Shown one piece after another: positions 54,148 to 62,957 of a stretch of 64,000 nt of DNA. A program made the translations under genes and the position numbers. Each line of letters opens with the position of its first letter. Position 1 is the stretch's first letter. The stretch comes from CAKUIA01 sp034180465 (GTDB lineage: Bacteria; Verrucomicrobiota; Verrucomicrobiia; Opitutales; Intestinicryptomonadaceae), in assembly GCA_034180465.1 (NCBI GenBank), contig JAXFOH010000069.1, positions 13,363-77,362 of the forward strand, given 5' to 3'. Under the pieces are notes generated by a model that ran no database searches, was not told the DNA's origin, and saw nothing but the letters and a program-made list of their open reading frames with translations.

Positions 54148-55116
54148 ATGAAAGCTATAGTATATCCGCCATACAAAAATCAGGCAAAAAAAGAGCTTAC
54201 CGAAACGCAAAAGGAAATTTTGCGCCTTAAAAAAGAACGCAACGCCGTAATTTTGGCGCACAACTACGTTTCGGGCGAAATTCAAGACGTGGCCGACTTT
54301 GTCGGCGATTCTTTGGGCTTGTCGAGAGCCGCAAAGAAGGTAGACGCCGATGTTATCGCCTTTGCGGGTGTAGACTTTATGGCCGAAACCGCCAAAATTT
54401 TAAACCCCGAAAAAACCGTTGTGCTGCCCGACAAAGCCGCCGGCTGCTCGCTTGAAGAGTTGTGCGACCCAATAGAATTGGCTATGCTTAAAAAAGAGCA
54501 CCCCGATGCCATTGTAATGTCGTATATAAACTGTTCTGCCGAAGTTAAATGCCTAAGCGACATAATTTGCACAAGCGGCAACGCTTTGGATTTGGTAAAA
54601 AAAATAGACAAAAACCAAAAGATTATTTTTTGCCCCGACCAGCATTTAGGTTCCTGGATTATCGAACAGACAGGCAGGGATATGATTTTGTGGAACGGCC
54701 ATTGCTGGGCGCACGTTCAGTATAAGCCAGAAGAGCTTTTGGAAACAAAAAAGGCGTTCGACAATGCTCCCATTATTTGCCATCCCGAATGCCCAAAGGC
54801 GGTAAGAGACGTTGCCGACTGCGTTTGCAGTACCGAAAAGATGATTGCCTATTGCAGGGAAAGCAAGTCCGACAAATTCATAATTGCAACGGTTGTAGAA
54901 ATGATACACCGCCTGCAAAAGGAAGTTCCCGACAAAACGTTTATTGCGGCTCCTTCGTCGGGCAAGCTTTGCCAGCAGTGCCGCAATATGGTGCGCAACA
55001 CTCCCGAAAAGCTGCTGGAATGTCTTAAAAACCTAGAGCCAAAAATTGAATTGTCGCCCGACGTTATAGAAAAGGCGCGCAAGCCCATCGAAAAGATGTT
55101 GGAAATGTCGAAATAA
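54148..55116 (+). CDS. nadA: Quinolinate synthase A
   Basis: A 322-aa [4Fe-4S] enzyme joining iminoaspartate and dihydroxyacetone phosphate to quinolinate for NAD. ILAHNYVSGEIQDVADFVGDSL, PDKAAGCSLEELCD, INCSAEVKC and the C-terminal CQQCRNM carry the conserved Cys and His; start ATG 54148 chosen from promoter position and family length. No nadB or nadC is nearby; a terminator follows. Confidence 0.95.
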   Translation: MKAIVYPPYKNQAKKELTETQKEILRLKKERNAVILAHNYVSGEIQDVADFVGDSLGLSRAAKKVDADVIAFAGVDFMAETAKILNPEKTVVLPDKAAGCSLEELCDPIELAMLKKEHPDAIVMSYINCSAEVKCLSDIICTSGNALDLVKKIDKNQKIIFCPDQHLGSWIIEQTGRDMILWNGHCWAHVQYKPEELLETKKAFDNAPIICHPECPKAVRDVADCVCSTEKMIAYCRESKSDKFIIATVVEMIHRLQKEVPDKTFIAAPSSGKLCQQCRNMVRNTPEKLLECLKNLEPKIELSPDVIEKARKPIEKMLEMSK

Positions 55117-55136
55117 AACACTTTGCAAAAACAAAA

Positions 55137-55158
55137 AAGAGAGGCTAAAACCTCTCTT
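55137..55158. terminator. Bidirectional terminator between convergent genes
   Basis: AAGAGAGG / CCTCTCTT stem around CTAAAA, between nadA (plus) and the lipoprotein gene (minus). Confidence 0.88.
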
Positions 55159-55184
55159 TTCTTGTATGTGTATATGGAGCTTTG

Positions 55185-56030
55185 CTATTTGCCGCTTTTT
55201 TCGGCGGCTTGCTTTGCCTTTTGGGCTGCAGCCTTTTCGCGCTTTTCAACATTTGCTGCGCTTTCGGGGGCGTCGTCGTAAATCGAAAACTTTTTCCAAG
55301 CGTCGGGGTTTTCTACAACAATGTCGGCAAAGGGGTTGTCTTTGTCTACCTGTTCTACCTTTGCGGGCTTTTTAACCGCTTGGGGGTTTGCAGATTCCGC
55401 CTTTTTGCTTTCGGCTTTGGGGGCAATTTCTTTTTCTTGTGCCTTTTTGGGGGCTTCAACAACTATGTGTTCGAAGGGATTTTCTTCCTTTGACTTTTCC
55501 TCGGCCTGTTTTGCCTTGTATACATCGCTTGCCGATGGGTGGTCTTCGGGCGGGAAGCCCTCTAGGCACATATCTACTGCTTCCTTAATTTTTGCTTCGC
55601 TTAGGTTGTGCGCAGTTATGTTTTTTGTAGACAAGCCGCGCCATTGCCATTCCTGATTGGGTTTAAACGCCGCCTGAATTTCAAGCGTAGATGCTGCTTG
55701 TGGGGTAGACGAATGCGCGTTTTCTTCAAATTCCAGCGATTCGCCCCAAACGGGAGTAAATATTACCTGCGCTGCCGAAATGTCGTTTACGCAAACCATA
55801 CCGCGTTCCGACAATACCTCTATTATATAATCAACCATTTTGCCGTTTAGAGCTTTGCCCCTGTCGGCGGTGTTGCGCATAAATGCATAGTCTTGATTTT
55901 TAGGAGACTGCACATAAAAGCTTTTTTTGTCTTTAAATGTGGATCCTTCTTTAACAACCAAAGAGCTGTGGCAACCGCATACAAACAACAGGCACAAAGC
56001 CTGTAAAATAACAGTGAAACATTTATTCAT
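55185..56030 (-). CDS. Lipoprotein, DUF4136-like, with duplicated NPF motif
   Basis: A 281-aa predicted lipoprotein (MNKCFTVILQALCLLFVCGC). Residues 30-175 contain a DUF4136-like domain (FYVQSPKNQDYAFMRNTADR, later a GMVCVNDISAAQVIFTPVW strand unit). The C-terminal 100 residues are Lys/Ala/Glu-rich and carry two near-copies of a motif: NPFEHIVVEAP and NPFADIVVENP. The tail is probably disordered and may bind partners in the envelope. Role unknown. Confidence 0.7.
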   Translation of the reverse strand: MNKCFTVILQALCLLFVCGCHSSLVVKEGSTFKDKKSFYVQSPKNQDYAFMRNTADRGKALNGKMVDYIIEVLSERGMVCVNDISAAQVIFTPVWGESLEFEENAHSSTPQAASTLEIQAAFKPNQEWQWRGLSTKNITAHNLSEAKIKEAVDMCLEGFPPEDHPSASDVYKAKQAEEKSKEENPFEHIVVEAPKKAQEKEIAPKAESKKAESANPQAVKKPAKVEQVDKDNPFADIVVENPDAWKKFSIYDDAPESAANVEKREKAAAQKAKQAAEKSGK

Positions 56031-56158
56031 ATGTCCGCTAGCTTACTTTAAAGAAAAGCTCTTTCAACAAAATTTTTAGACTTTTAACCAAATTTTCGGG
56101 GTGATATTGACAATTTTTTAAATTGTGTCAGCCTAAAAGGCATTAGAGTTTTTACCAT

Positions 56159-56959
56159 ATGAATTACAAATATTCTTTTATAGGTGCGGGCAAAATGGCG
56201 TCTGCAATAGTTAAAGGGCTTATCGCAAAGGGCGTTAGCCCGTCTGAAATCTGCTGCATTTGCGGCTCGGACGATACCGGCAAAATCCTTTCGCAGGCAA
56301 CAGGCATTGCTTTGCTGAGCGAAAGCGAATTTTTTGCAAACAAATTCGACGTATTGGCGTTGGCGTGCAAACCCCAGCAGCTTGCAAGCATTTCTAAACT
56401 TGCCGAAACTGCAGCCCCCGAAATTTTGGTTTCGATTTTGGCCGGAACTTGCATAGAAAAACTTTCGGCAAAATTCCCTAAGGCAGGCAATATTGTTAGG
56501 GCAATGCCGAATATGGCGGCCCAGATAGGTTTGGGCATAACCTGCTATGCCAGCAAAAATCCCCTAAGCGACCCTCAAAGACAGAAGGTTGAAGGCATTT
56601 TTGCCGCAATGGGGCGCTATATACCCGTAGAGGAAACACAGCTAGACGCTGTAACCGCGCTTTCGGGCAGCGGGCCGGGCTATATTTTTGAAATTGCCGA
56701 TGCAATGATACAAGGCGGCATAAAAATAGGCTTTAGCGAAAAAGACGCGAAGGAGTTGACATATCAAACCTTGATAGGGTCGGCGGCATTGCTGCAAAAA
56801 AGCGAATTGTCGGCGGCAGAGCTTAGAAATGCAGTTTCCAGCCCCGGGGGCACAACATTGGCGGGGCTTAAGGTTTTAAGCGACTATAATATTCGCGAAG
56901 CCATAGAAAAGTGCTTAGTAGCTGCAAAAGACCGTTCTACCGAGCTTTCAAAACTATAA
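56159..56959 (+). CDS. proC: Pyrroline-5-carboxylate reductase
   Basis: A 266-aa NAD(P)H-dependent enzyme for the last step of proline synthesis. FIGAGKMASAIVKGL at residues 5-20 is the nucleotide-binding Gly-rich loop; RAMPNMAAQIGLG, TALSGSGPGYIFEIADAM and SSPGGTTLAGLKVL form the catalytic domain. An adjacent TTGACA at 56107-56112 may be part of the promoter, but no -10 is clear. Confidence 0.96.
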   Translation: MNYKYSFIGAGKMASAIVKGLIAKGVSPSEICCICGSDDTGKILSQATGIALLSESEFFANKFDVLALACKPQQLASISKLAETAAPEILVSILAGTCIEKLSAKFPKAGNIVRAMPNMAAQIGLGITCYASKNPLSDPQRQKVEGIFAAMGRYIPVEETQLDAVTALSGSGPGYIFEIADAMIQGGIKIGFSEKDAKELTYQTLIGSAALLQKSELSAAELRNAVSSPGGTTLAGLKVLSDYNIREAIEKCLVAAKDRSTELSKL

Positions 56960-57048
56960 TAATCGGCGCAAAATGGCGTATTTTTGCGCATTCGGGCAGT
57001 TTTTTACAAGCAAGTTGAAATTTGTGCCCCATATGTGCGAAAATATGC

Positions 57049-57077
57049 TTGACGCGCTCTATTTACAATGCTTTACT
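57049..57077 (+). promoter_or_regulatory. Probable sigma-70 promoter of the PEGA lipoprotein gene
   Basis: TTGACG (-35, 57049-57054) and TTTACT (-10, 57072-57077) with a 17-nt spacer, 38 bp before the start codon. Confidence 0.55.
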
Positions 57078-57115
57078 TTAAATAGTTTTAAGACATAAAT
57101 TTTACACAAGCTAAA

Positions 57116-57604
57116 ATGAAAAAATTCTTACTTATCCCTCTATCTTTTGCTGCGCTACTGTTTTCGGCGTGCTCTACATACTACGGTGAAGATGTTGCCG
57201 TAAACTCAAATCCCCAAGGTGCCGAAGTTTTTGTTAACGGTGAAAAAGTGGGAACAACCCCCTGCACAACAAGGCTTATAAGCGATTCGACCTACACGAT
57301 AAAGATTGAAAAGGAAGGCTATTTGGCAGAAACATTCACCCTTTCGCCCACGGCAGAAAACCCCTATGTAAAGTTTGGGCCTTTGGTAGACACGGGATTT
57401 TACAAGAAGTTGCTCCCTGCCGACGTAAACGCACAGCTTAAGCCCGAATATTTGCCCGCATATCCTGGCAAAGATTCTTTTGGCGATTTTTCCTATAACT
57501 TTATGAAGTTAGACGCCCTTCGCAAGGCTGGCAAGATTTCGAAAGAAGAATACGATTATCAATTAAAGGTAATTACCGAATTCTACTCGAAGGAATCTAA
57601 ATAG
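57116..57604 (+). CDS. PEGA-domain lipoprotein with SHOCT-like tail
   Basis: A 162-aa lipoprotein (lipobox LFSAC, Cys at about 19). The segment VNSNPQGAEVFVNGEKVGTTP followed by YTIKIEKEGY is a PEGA domain; LDALRKAGKISKEEYDYQLKVI near the end resembles a SHOCT oligomerisation motif. PEGA proteins are surface or envelope proteins of varied role. Monocistronic with its own promoter and terminator. Confidence 0.85.
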   Translation: MKKFLLIPLSFAALLFSACSTYYGEDVAVNSNPQGAEVFVNGEKVGTTPCTTRLISDSTYTIKIEKEGYLAETFTLSPTAENPYVKFGPLVDTGFYKKLLPADVNAQLKPEYLPAYPGKDSFGDFSYNFMKLDALRKAGKISKEEYDYQLKVITEFYSKESK

Positions 57605-57621
57605 CATAAAACTTTTTTAAG

Positions 57622-57649
57622 AACTTCGAAGGCTTCGGCTTTCGAAGTT
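57622..57649 (+). terminator. Terminator after the PEGA lipoprotein gene
   Basis: AACTTCGAA / TTCGAAGTT with inner GC pairs and a TTCG loop, then a run of about ten T. Confidence 0.9.
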
Positions 57650-57714
57650 TTTTTTGCGCCAAAATTTTCCCGATAAACATTGCAAACTTTTGCGCATTAT
57701 GTAGCGTTTTTTTT

Positions 57715-58764
57715 ATGATACGATTTTTTATATACGACATTATCTGTTTAGTAGGCGGCCTAATTTACGCCTATTGCCATGGGGGCATTGCGGTTGCTGT
57801 AAGCGTTTTGGCAATTGTTATGCTTGAAATTAGCATATCTTTTGACAACGCCGTTGTAAACGCAGTAAAGCTTTCCAAAATGTCTAAAGTTTGGCGCAAG
57901 CGTTTCCTTACTTGGGGGATTTTAATTGCGGTGTTCGGAATGCGCTTTTTATTCCCCGTATTGTTGGTTGCAATTTTTGCCGAGCTTTCGATGGGGGCTG
58001 TTATAGATTTGGCATTGCATAACTCCGACGAATATTCCGCGCACTTGTCGGCGTGCCACTATGCAATTGCGTCTTTCGGCTCTATGTTTTTGCTTATGCT
58101 GTTTTTGGGTTTTATGTTCGAAAAGGGCAAGGCACATTGGCTTAAAATGCCCGAGCTTGCGCTGGAAAAGGTCGGCAAATTTCCATTTGCGAAAGAAGTT
58201 TGCGGCTTTTTGCTGCTTGGGCTTTTGCAGATATTTTTACAGCCCGAACAAAGGCTTGTTTCGATTTTGGCGGGTATGGTTGGAATTTTGCTGCACTTTG
58301 CAATAGAGGCAGTGGCTGCGTTTTTCGACAAAAAGGCAAATATGGCAAAGAACGCGGCGTATGCGGGGTTTGTGTCGTTCTTATATTTAGAGCTTATAGA
58401 TGCGTCGTTTTCGCTAGACGGCGTCTTGGGGGCCTTTGCGCTTTCTAAAGACGTTATAATTATAACAATAGGCTTGGCGGTTGGCGCAATGTTTGTAAGG
58501 TCGCTAACAGTTGCTCTTGTAGAGCACAAAACGCTAGACAAATTTCCGTACTTGCAAAACGGTGCCTATTGGGCAGTGGGCGCGCTTTCGTTTATAATGC
58601 TATATTCGGCCTTTGCCGAAGTTTCAGATGATTTGGCGGCAATTATAAGCGTTTTGTTTATTGTTTCTTCGCTGATTTCGTCGTTTATGCAAAACAGGAA
58701 AATTAGCCTGAATTTGCGCAGTTTGAAAATAGGCAAGTTTAAGCGTTTTAGAATTTTTAAATAG
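57715..58764 (+). CDS. TerC/DUF475-family integral membrane protein
   Basis: A 349-aa membrane protein with about nine helices. The paired motifs ISISFDNAVVNAVKLS and LELIDASFSLDGVLGAFALS are those of the DUF475/TerC group, some members of which export manganese or load it onto secreted proteins. The acidic residues in both motifs (FDN, DAS.SLDG) are intact. A metal-exporter role is an inference. No yybP-ykoY manganese riboswitch is visible in the 110 bp upstream. Confidence 0.82.
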   Translation: MIRFFIYDIICLVGGLIYAYCHGGIAVAVSVLAIVMLEISISFDNAVVNAVKLSKMSKVWRKRFLTWGILIAVFGMRFLFPVLLVAIFAELSMGAVIDLALHNSDEYSAHLSACHYAIASFGSMFLLMLFLGFMFEKGKAHWLKMPELALEKVGKFPFAKEVCGFLLLGLLQIFLQPEQRLVSILAGMVGILLHFAIEAVAAFFDKKANMAKNAAYAGFVSFLYLELIDASFSLDGVLGAFALSKDVIIITIGLAVGAMFVRSLTVALVEHKTLDKFPYLQNGAYWAVGALSFIMLYSAFAEVSDDLAAIISVLFIVSSLISSFMQNRKISLNLRSLKIGKFKRFRIFK

Positions 58765-58804
58765 CAAAATTTTTTGGAGAAATACATTCATTAAGGCGCA
58801 AAAA

Positions 58805-58829
58805 ACCCGACAATTTTTAGTTGTCGGGT
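58805..58829. terminator. Bidirectional terminator between convergent genes
   Basis: ACCCGACAA / TTGTCGGGT stem, 7-nt loop, A run before and T run after, between the DUF475 gene and mrp. Confidence 0.9.
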
Positions 58830-58850
58830 CTTTTGTTTTATTGTTTTAGC

Positions 58851-59869
58851 CTAATTTTTAACCTTTTCTATAATGGCTTTTGCAATATTGTCGAAAAGCA
58901 TTTGGCTGCTTTTGCTTTGCGTATTTTCGCCGAAATTTTGCAGGGATTTGTCGATGGGAATCTCCGCCAAAACCTCGCTTTTAAGTTCTGCAGCCACTTT
59001 TTGCGCGGTAGACGACTGCCCGAAAATATAGTTTTTAGAGCCATCGGGCATTTCTAGATACGCCATATTTTCTACAACGCCCAAAATTGGAATGTCGGTT
59101 TTTGTAAAAATTTCGCTGCCGCGCAACGCGGTAATAGAAGCCAGTTCGTTTGGAGTTGTTACTACCACGGCTCCGTCTATTTTCATAAGCTGAACCGCGC
59201 TTAATACGGCGTCGCCCGTTCCCGGAGGCAGGTCTAAAATCATTGCGTCTGCCTTGCCCCAATCGACATCGTTTACAAACTGCTTAAGCGCGCTCATAAC
59301 CATAGGGCCGCGCCAGATTAGGGCTTGGTTGTCGTCTACCAAAAGCCCCATAGACACCATTTTTATGCCGTTTGTAAGCTTGGGCAAAATCTTGCCCGAA
59401 TCGGAACACATAAGCTTGCTTTTTTCACCCGCCAAAAGCGATGCGCTAGGCCCGTATAAATCGCAGTCCATCAAGGCAACGTTGCCGCTGCCGAAAATTC
59501 TCGCAAAAGCCCTTGCCAAATTTATGGCAACCGTGCTTTTGCCTACGCCGCCTTTGCCCGAAGCCACTGCAATTTTAATTTTAATGTCTTTTAAAACATC
59601 GTCTTTATTTTGCGGCATTGCTTGCGCGTCGGGGTTTTCGGCCAAAAGCGAAACGGTTATTTTTGCATTTGGGTATTTTGCGCCAAAACGGCTTTCATTT
59701 TTTCTACCGTTTTTTCGCCCTCGGCGGTGTTTTTGCCCACAAAAATTCTGGCTTGGATTTCGTTGTCTTCGCACTTTAAATATTTCAGCATTCCAAGCGA
59801 GATTATGTCGCGATCGAAATTGGAATATTTTACGGTCTTTAGCGTTGATATAATTTCGTCTTTATTCAT
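58851..59869 (-). pseudogene. mrp: Mrp/ApbC-type Fe-S carrier ATPase, frameshifted
   Basis: Mrp proteins have an N-terminal MIP18 (DUF59) domain and a MinD-like ATPase for Fe-S cluster delivery. Here the MIP18 domain (ISTLKTVKYSN, FDRDIISLGMLKYL, start 59869) and the ATPase (P-loop ASGKGGVGKST, ending 58851) are in different frames. Joining after AVLAQ by re-reading one A in the run at 59676-59679 restores AQKYPNAKITVSLLAENPDA, giving a 339-aa protein. A lost A (mutation or homopolymer assembly error) explains it best. The CxxC motif of many Mrp proteins is absent (MAYLEMPDGSKNYIFG). Confidence 0.85.
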
Positions 59870-59890
59870 AAATTTTTTGGTGTTTACAAA

Positions 59891-59920
59891 AAATGCGGCG
59901 TAAAAAGTTTAGCCGCATTT
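59891..59920 (-). terminator. Terminator after the TPR membrane protein gene
   Basis: AAATGCGGC / GCCGCATTT stem; on the minus strand followed by TTTT. Separates this gene from mrp. Confidence 0.85.
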
Positions 59921-59942
59921 TGTATTTAAAACTATGTTTTGG

Positions 59943-60695
59943 CTATTTTATGTTTATCAAAATAAAGCTGTTTGCCTGCTGGCCATACATACCCGAAGCG
60001 GGGTTGTCGGCAACCGCCTGCAATGTTTTCTTTGCGGCGTCTTTGTTGCCGTCTGCAAATTCCATAATGCCCAATTCGTATTGTGCCTGAACTTTAAAGG
60101 CTTCGTTTATTTGTGCATTTTGAACGATGCTTTCAAGGGCTTTTTTGCCTTCTGTCTTGTTGCCAAGGGCAATTTCGCTAAACGCTACGCCCAAGGCTGC
60201 TCTACCCAAAAGAGGGTTGCCAGTTAAGCCTTTTTCGGCTTTTTCGTAAAAGCTTTTGGCTTCGGCATACTTTGCGTTTTTAAAAAGGTCGTCGCCGCTT
60301 TGCAATGCTGCAACTGCACCAAGCGTGCCGCCGTTATTCGAGGCAAAGTTTTCTAAAGCCTTTGCATCGCCGCAGGCGTTGTAGGCTGCTTGTTCGGCAA
60401 TCAAAGCCTGATGCGAAATAAGCTTGTAGGCGTTTACGCCAATTATAAGCACAAACGAGAGCGCAATCGCCAAAATGACCGATTTTTTGTTTTCGCGCCA
60501 CCAAAGCCAAACTCTGTCGTCAAAGTCCAAGTTTTCGAAATCTGCATTGGCAATAACCGTTTTGCGTTCGTCTGCACTTTTTACATTGTTAGGGTCGGGA
60601 ACTCTTACGCCTTCCAACCCGAATACGTCGGAATCGGGAGAAATGGGTTTATATTTCGATTGGTGCGGACCTCTAAATTTATTCAAATCGCTCAT
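59943..60695 (-). CDS. TPR-containing inner-membrane anchored protein (YfgM-like)
   Basis: A 250-aa protein with a 75-residue cytoplasmic N-terminus, a single membrane segment at about 72-92 (VILAIALSFVLIIGVNAYKL) and a periplasmic helical part with repeats such as GDDLFKNAKYAEAKSFYEKA and ALGNKTEGKKALES. This layout is that of YfgM, an ancillary SecYEG/PpiD partner. It is only a structural analogy. Single gene with a strong terminator. Confidence 0.75.
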   Translation of the reverse strand: MSDLNKFRGPHQSKYKPISPDSDVFGLEGVRVPDPNNVKSADERKTVIANADFENLDFDDRVWLWWRENKKSVILAIALSFVLIIGVNAYKLISHQALIAEQAAYNACGDAKALENFASNNGGTLGAVAALQSGDDLFKNAKYAEAKSFYEKAEKGLTGNPLLGRAALGVAFSEIALGNKTEGKKALESIVQNAQINEAFKVQAQYELGIMEFADGNKDAAKKTLQAVADNPASGMYGQQANSFILINIK

Positions 60696-60780
60696 CTTAT
60701 ATCTGTTAAAATTGTAATGTTAAAGTCTAAAGTCTGCAAAAACGCCGCTTTTATATCAAGCTTTTTCTTTTTAAAAATAC

Positions 60781-60810
60781 TTGCAATATGTGCAAATTTT
60801 TTATTATGGT
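60781..60810 (+). promoter_or_regulatory. Possible transketolase promoter with very short leader
   Basis: TTGCAA (-35) and TATGGT (-10, 60805-60810) with 18-nt spacing. Transcription would start near 60817, only about 5 nt before the ATG at 60822; no Shine-Dalgarno is present. Confidence 0.4.
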
Positions 60811-60821
60811 AAATCGATATT

Positions 60822-62792
60822 ATGAATAATCAAGCGAATAAAATTTTACAACAGGCTGCAAACGAAGCTCGCGGTTTGGCTATAGACGCCGTCGCAGCGG
60901 TAAATTCCGGACACTTGGGCTTGCCTTTGGGCTGCGCCGAAATAGGTGCCGTTTTATTTTCCCAAATAATGGATTTTAACCCGAAAGACTCTAGGTGGTT
61001 GGGGCGCGACAGGTTTATACTAAGCGCAGGCCACGGCAGTATGTTCCTATATGAATGGCTATGCATTTGCGGATACGATATTTCGGTAGAAGACTTAAGC
61101 AAGTTCCGCCATATGGGTTCTAAAACCCCCGGACACCCCGAATTCGGCGAAACCGACGGCGTAGAAACCACAACGGGTCCATTGGGGCAGGGCGTTGCAA
61201 ATGCGGTAGGCTTTGCAATGTCGGCAAAAATGGCGGCGGAAAAATGGAGCAAAGAACTTTTCAACCACACAATTTTCTGCTTGGCAGGCGACGGTTGTTT
61301 CCAAGAAGGCATTAGTGCAGAAGCTTGCTCTTTGGCAGGGCACTTAAAGCTCGACAACCTCGTCCTTATATACGACTCGAACGCAATCACGCTAGACGCT
61401 CCCGCAAGCAAGACAATTAGCGACAATGCAAAAATGCGTTTTGAATCGTACGGGTTTTCGGTATACGAAGTAGACGGCCACAATCTTGACGCTTTAAGCG
61501 AAGTTTTGGCTGCGGCAAAGGCCGAGCGCAACGGCAAACCAAAGATTGTTATTGCTCACACAAAAATAGCAAAGGGCATTGCCGAAGTAGAAGGCACATC
61601 TAAAGGCCACGGCGAAGGCGGCGCAAAGTTTGCGGCTGAAGCCAAAAAGGCGCTGGGGCTTCCTGAACAGGCGTTCTACCTTTCCAACGAAGTTAAGGAA
61701 TTTTTCGAAAAGATTAACGAAAAGCGTATCGAAAAATACGACGCCTGGAACAAGAAGTTCGAAGACTGGGCGTTGGCAAACCCCGAAAAAGCGGCGCAGA
61801 TAGACGATTGCCTTACAAAAAAATCTCTGCAAAACGCCGGGGAAATAATGAAGGCAGTTCCCGAATTTGCGGCCGACGACAAGAGCGCCTCGCGCATAAG
61901 CGGCGGCGTTGTGCTAAACAAAATAGCTGCGCTTTCGCAAACGATTGTTACGGGCTCGGCAGACTTGTTCGGCTCTACAAAGAACTACATTAAAGACGGT
62001 GGCGACTTTTCGGGCGAAAACTACGCCGGCCGCAACATTTGGTTCGGCATTAGAGAGCACGCAATGGGCGGAATTATGAACGGCATAGCCTACGACGGTT
62101 TCTTTATGCCGTCTGGCGCAACATTCCTTACCTTTGCAGGCTATATGATGGGTTCTATCCGCATAGCGGCCTTGGCAAAGCTTCCCGTTCAATATATCTT
62201 TACTCACGATTCCATTGGCGTAGGTTTCGACGGGCCAACACACCAACCCGTAGAAACTGTTGCAATGCTGCGCGCAATTCCAAACTTGCAAGTAATTCGC
62301 CCCGCCGACAGTGAAGAAACGGCTGCGGCCTTCGCGCAAGCATACGCCTCTAAAAAGCCTACAGCCCTGATTTTGTCGCGCCAGAACCTTCCCTTAATAA
62401 AAAGTGTTTCGGCACAATATAAGCGCGAAGGTTTGTTGAAAGGCGCATATGTAATTAAGGAAGAAACGGCAGATTTGGAACGCATTTTAATTGCGACGGG
62501 TTCTGAAGTTTCTTTGGCATTGGCGGCTGCCGAAAAATTGGGCGCAGGTACAAGAGTTGTTTCTATGCCTTGTATGTCGCTATTCGAAGCGCAAAGCCAG
62601 GAATATAAAGACTCTGTATTGCCCGAATGTGCAGACGTTATTTCCATCGAAGCTGGTTCTAGTATGCCGTGGTACAAATATGCCAATCGTTGCATTGCAA
62701 CAGACAGCTTCGGTTTTTCGGCAAACGGTTCGGAATTGTTCGATCATTTTGGCTTTACGGTAGACAAAGTTGTTGCCTTTGCCAAAGCCTAG
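60822..62792 (+). CDS. tkt: Transketolase
   Basis: A 656-aa ThDP enzyme moving two-carbon units in the non-oxidative pentose phosphate pathway. The start NSGHLGLPLGCAEIGA, GPLGQGVANAVGFA, the ThDP signature CLAGDGCFQEGISAEACSLAGHL, THDSIGVGFDGPTHQPVE and IRPADSEETAAAF are all in place. Length is normal (650-670). It is a single gene with its own promoter-like site and a terminator. No gap in the frame. Confidence 0.97.
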   Translation: MNNQANKILQQAANEARGLAIDAVAAVNSGHLGLPLGCAEIGAVLFSQIMDFNPKDSRWLGRDRFILSAGHGSMFLYEWLCICGYDISVEDLSKFRHMGSKTPGHPEFGETDGVETTTGPLGQGVANAVGFAMSAKMAAEKWSKELFNHTIFCLAGDGCFQEGISAEACSLAGHLKLDNLVLIYDSNAITLDAPASKTISDNAKMRFESYGFSVYEVDGHNLDALSEVLAAAKAERNGKPKIVIAHTKIAKGIAEVEGTSKGHGEGGAKFAAEAKKALGLPEQAFYLSNEVKEFFEKINEKRIEKYDAWNKKFEDWALANPEKAAQIDDCLTKKSLQNAGEIMKAVPEFAADDKSASRISGGVVLNKIAALSQTIVTGSADLFGSTKNYIKDGGDFSGENYAGRNIWFGIREHAMGGIMNGIAYDGFFMPSGATFLTFAGYMMGSIRIAALAKLPVQYIFTHDSIGVGFDGPTHQPVETVAMLRAIPNLQVIRPADSEETAAAFAQAYASKKPTALILSRQNLPLIKSVSAQYKREGLLKGAYVIKEETADLERILIATGSEVSLALAAAEKLGAGTRVVSMPCMSLFEAQSQEYKDSVLPECADVISIEAGSSMPWYKYANRCIATDSFGFSANGSELFDHFGFTVDKVVAFAKA

Positions 62793-62819
62793 GCAATATA
62801 CAGCATAAAATCTTTTTCG

Positions 62820-62844
62820 GGCTTAGGGCTTTTTGCTTTAAGCC
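62820..62844 (+). terminator. Terminator after transketolase
   Basis: GGCTTA / TAAGCC stem with a 13-nt loop, followed by TTTTTTT. Weaker stem than the others. Confidence 0.65.
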
Positions 62845-62957
62845 TTTTTTTACGCGTAAATTAAATGCAATTTTTATTGTGTAGAAAATTTTCTTGAATA
62901 TTTTGTAGCCGCAATTTTATATGCTACCAATTTAATAAAGATTGGCCGCAAAACCTT

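Noticed and set aside
57605..57714. Manganese riboswitch (yybP-ykoY) before the TerC/DUF475 gene
   Set aside because: The 110-bp gap is mostly the preceding terminator and A/T-rich leader; the conserved riboswitch loops are not seen.
59657..59774. Programmed -1 frameshifting in mrp
   Set aside because: The site GCGCAAAAT lacks a proper slippery heptamer and I see no convincing downstream pseudoknot; a lost base is simpler.
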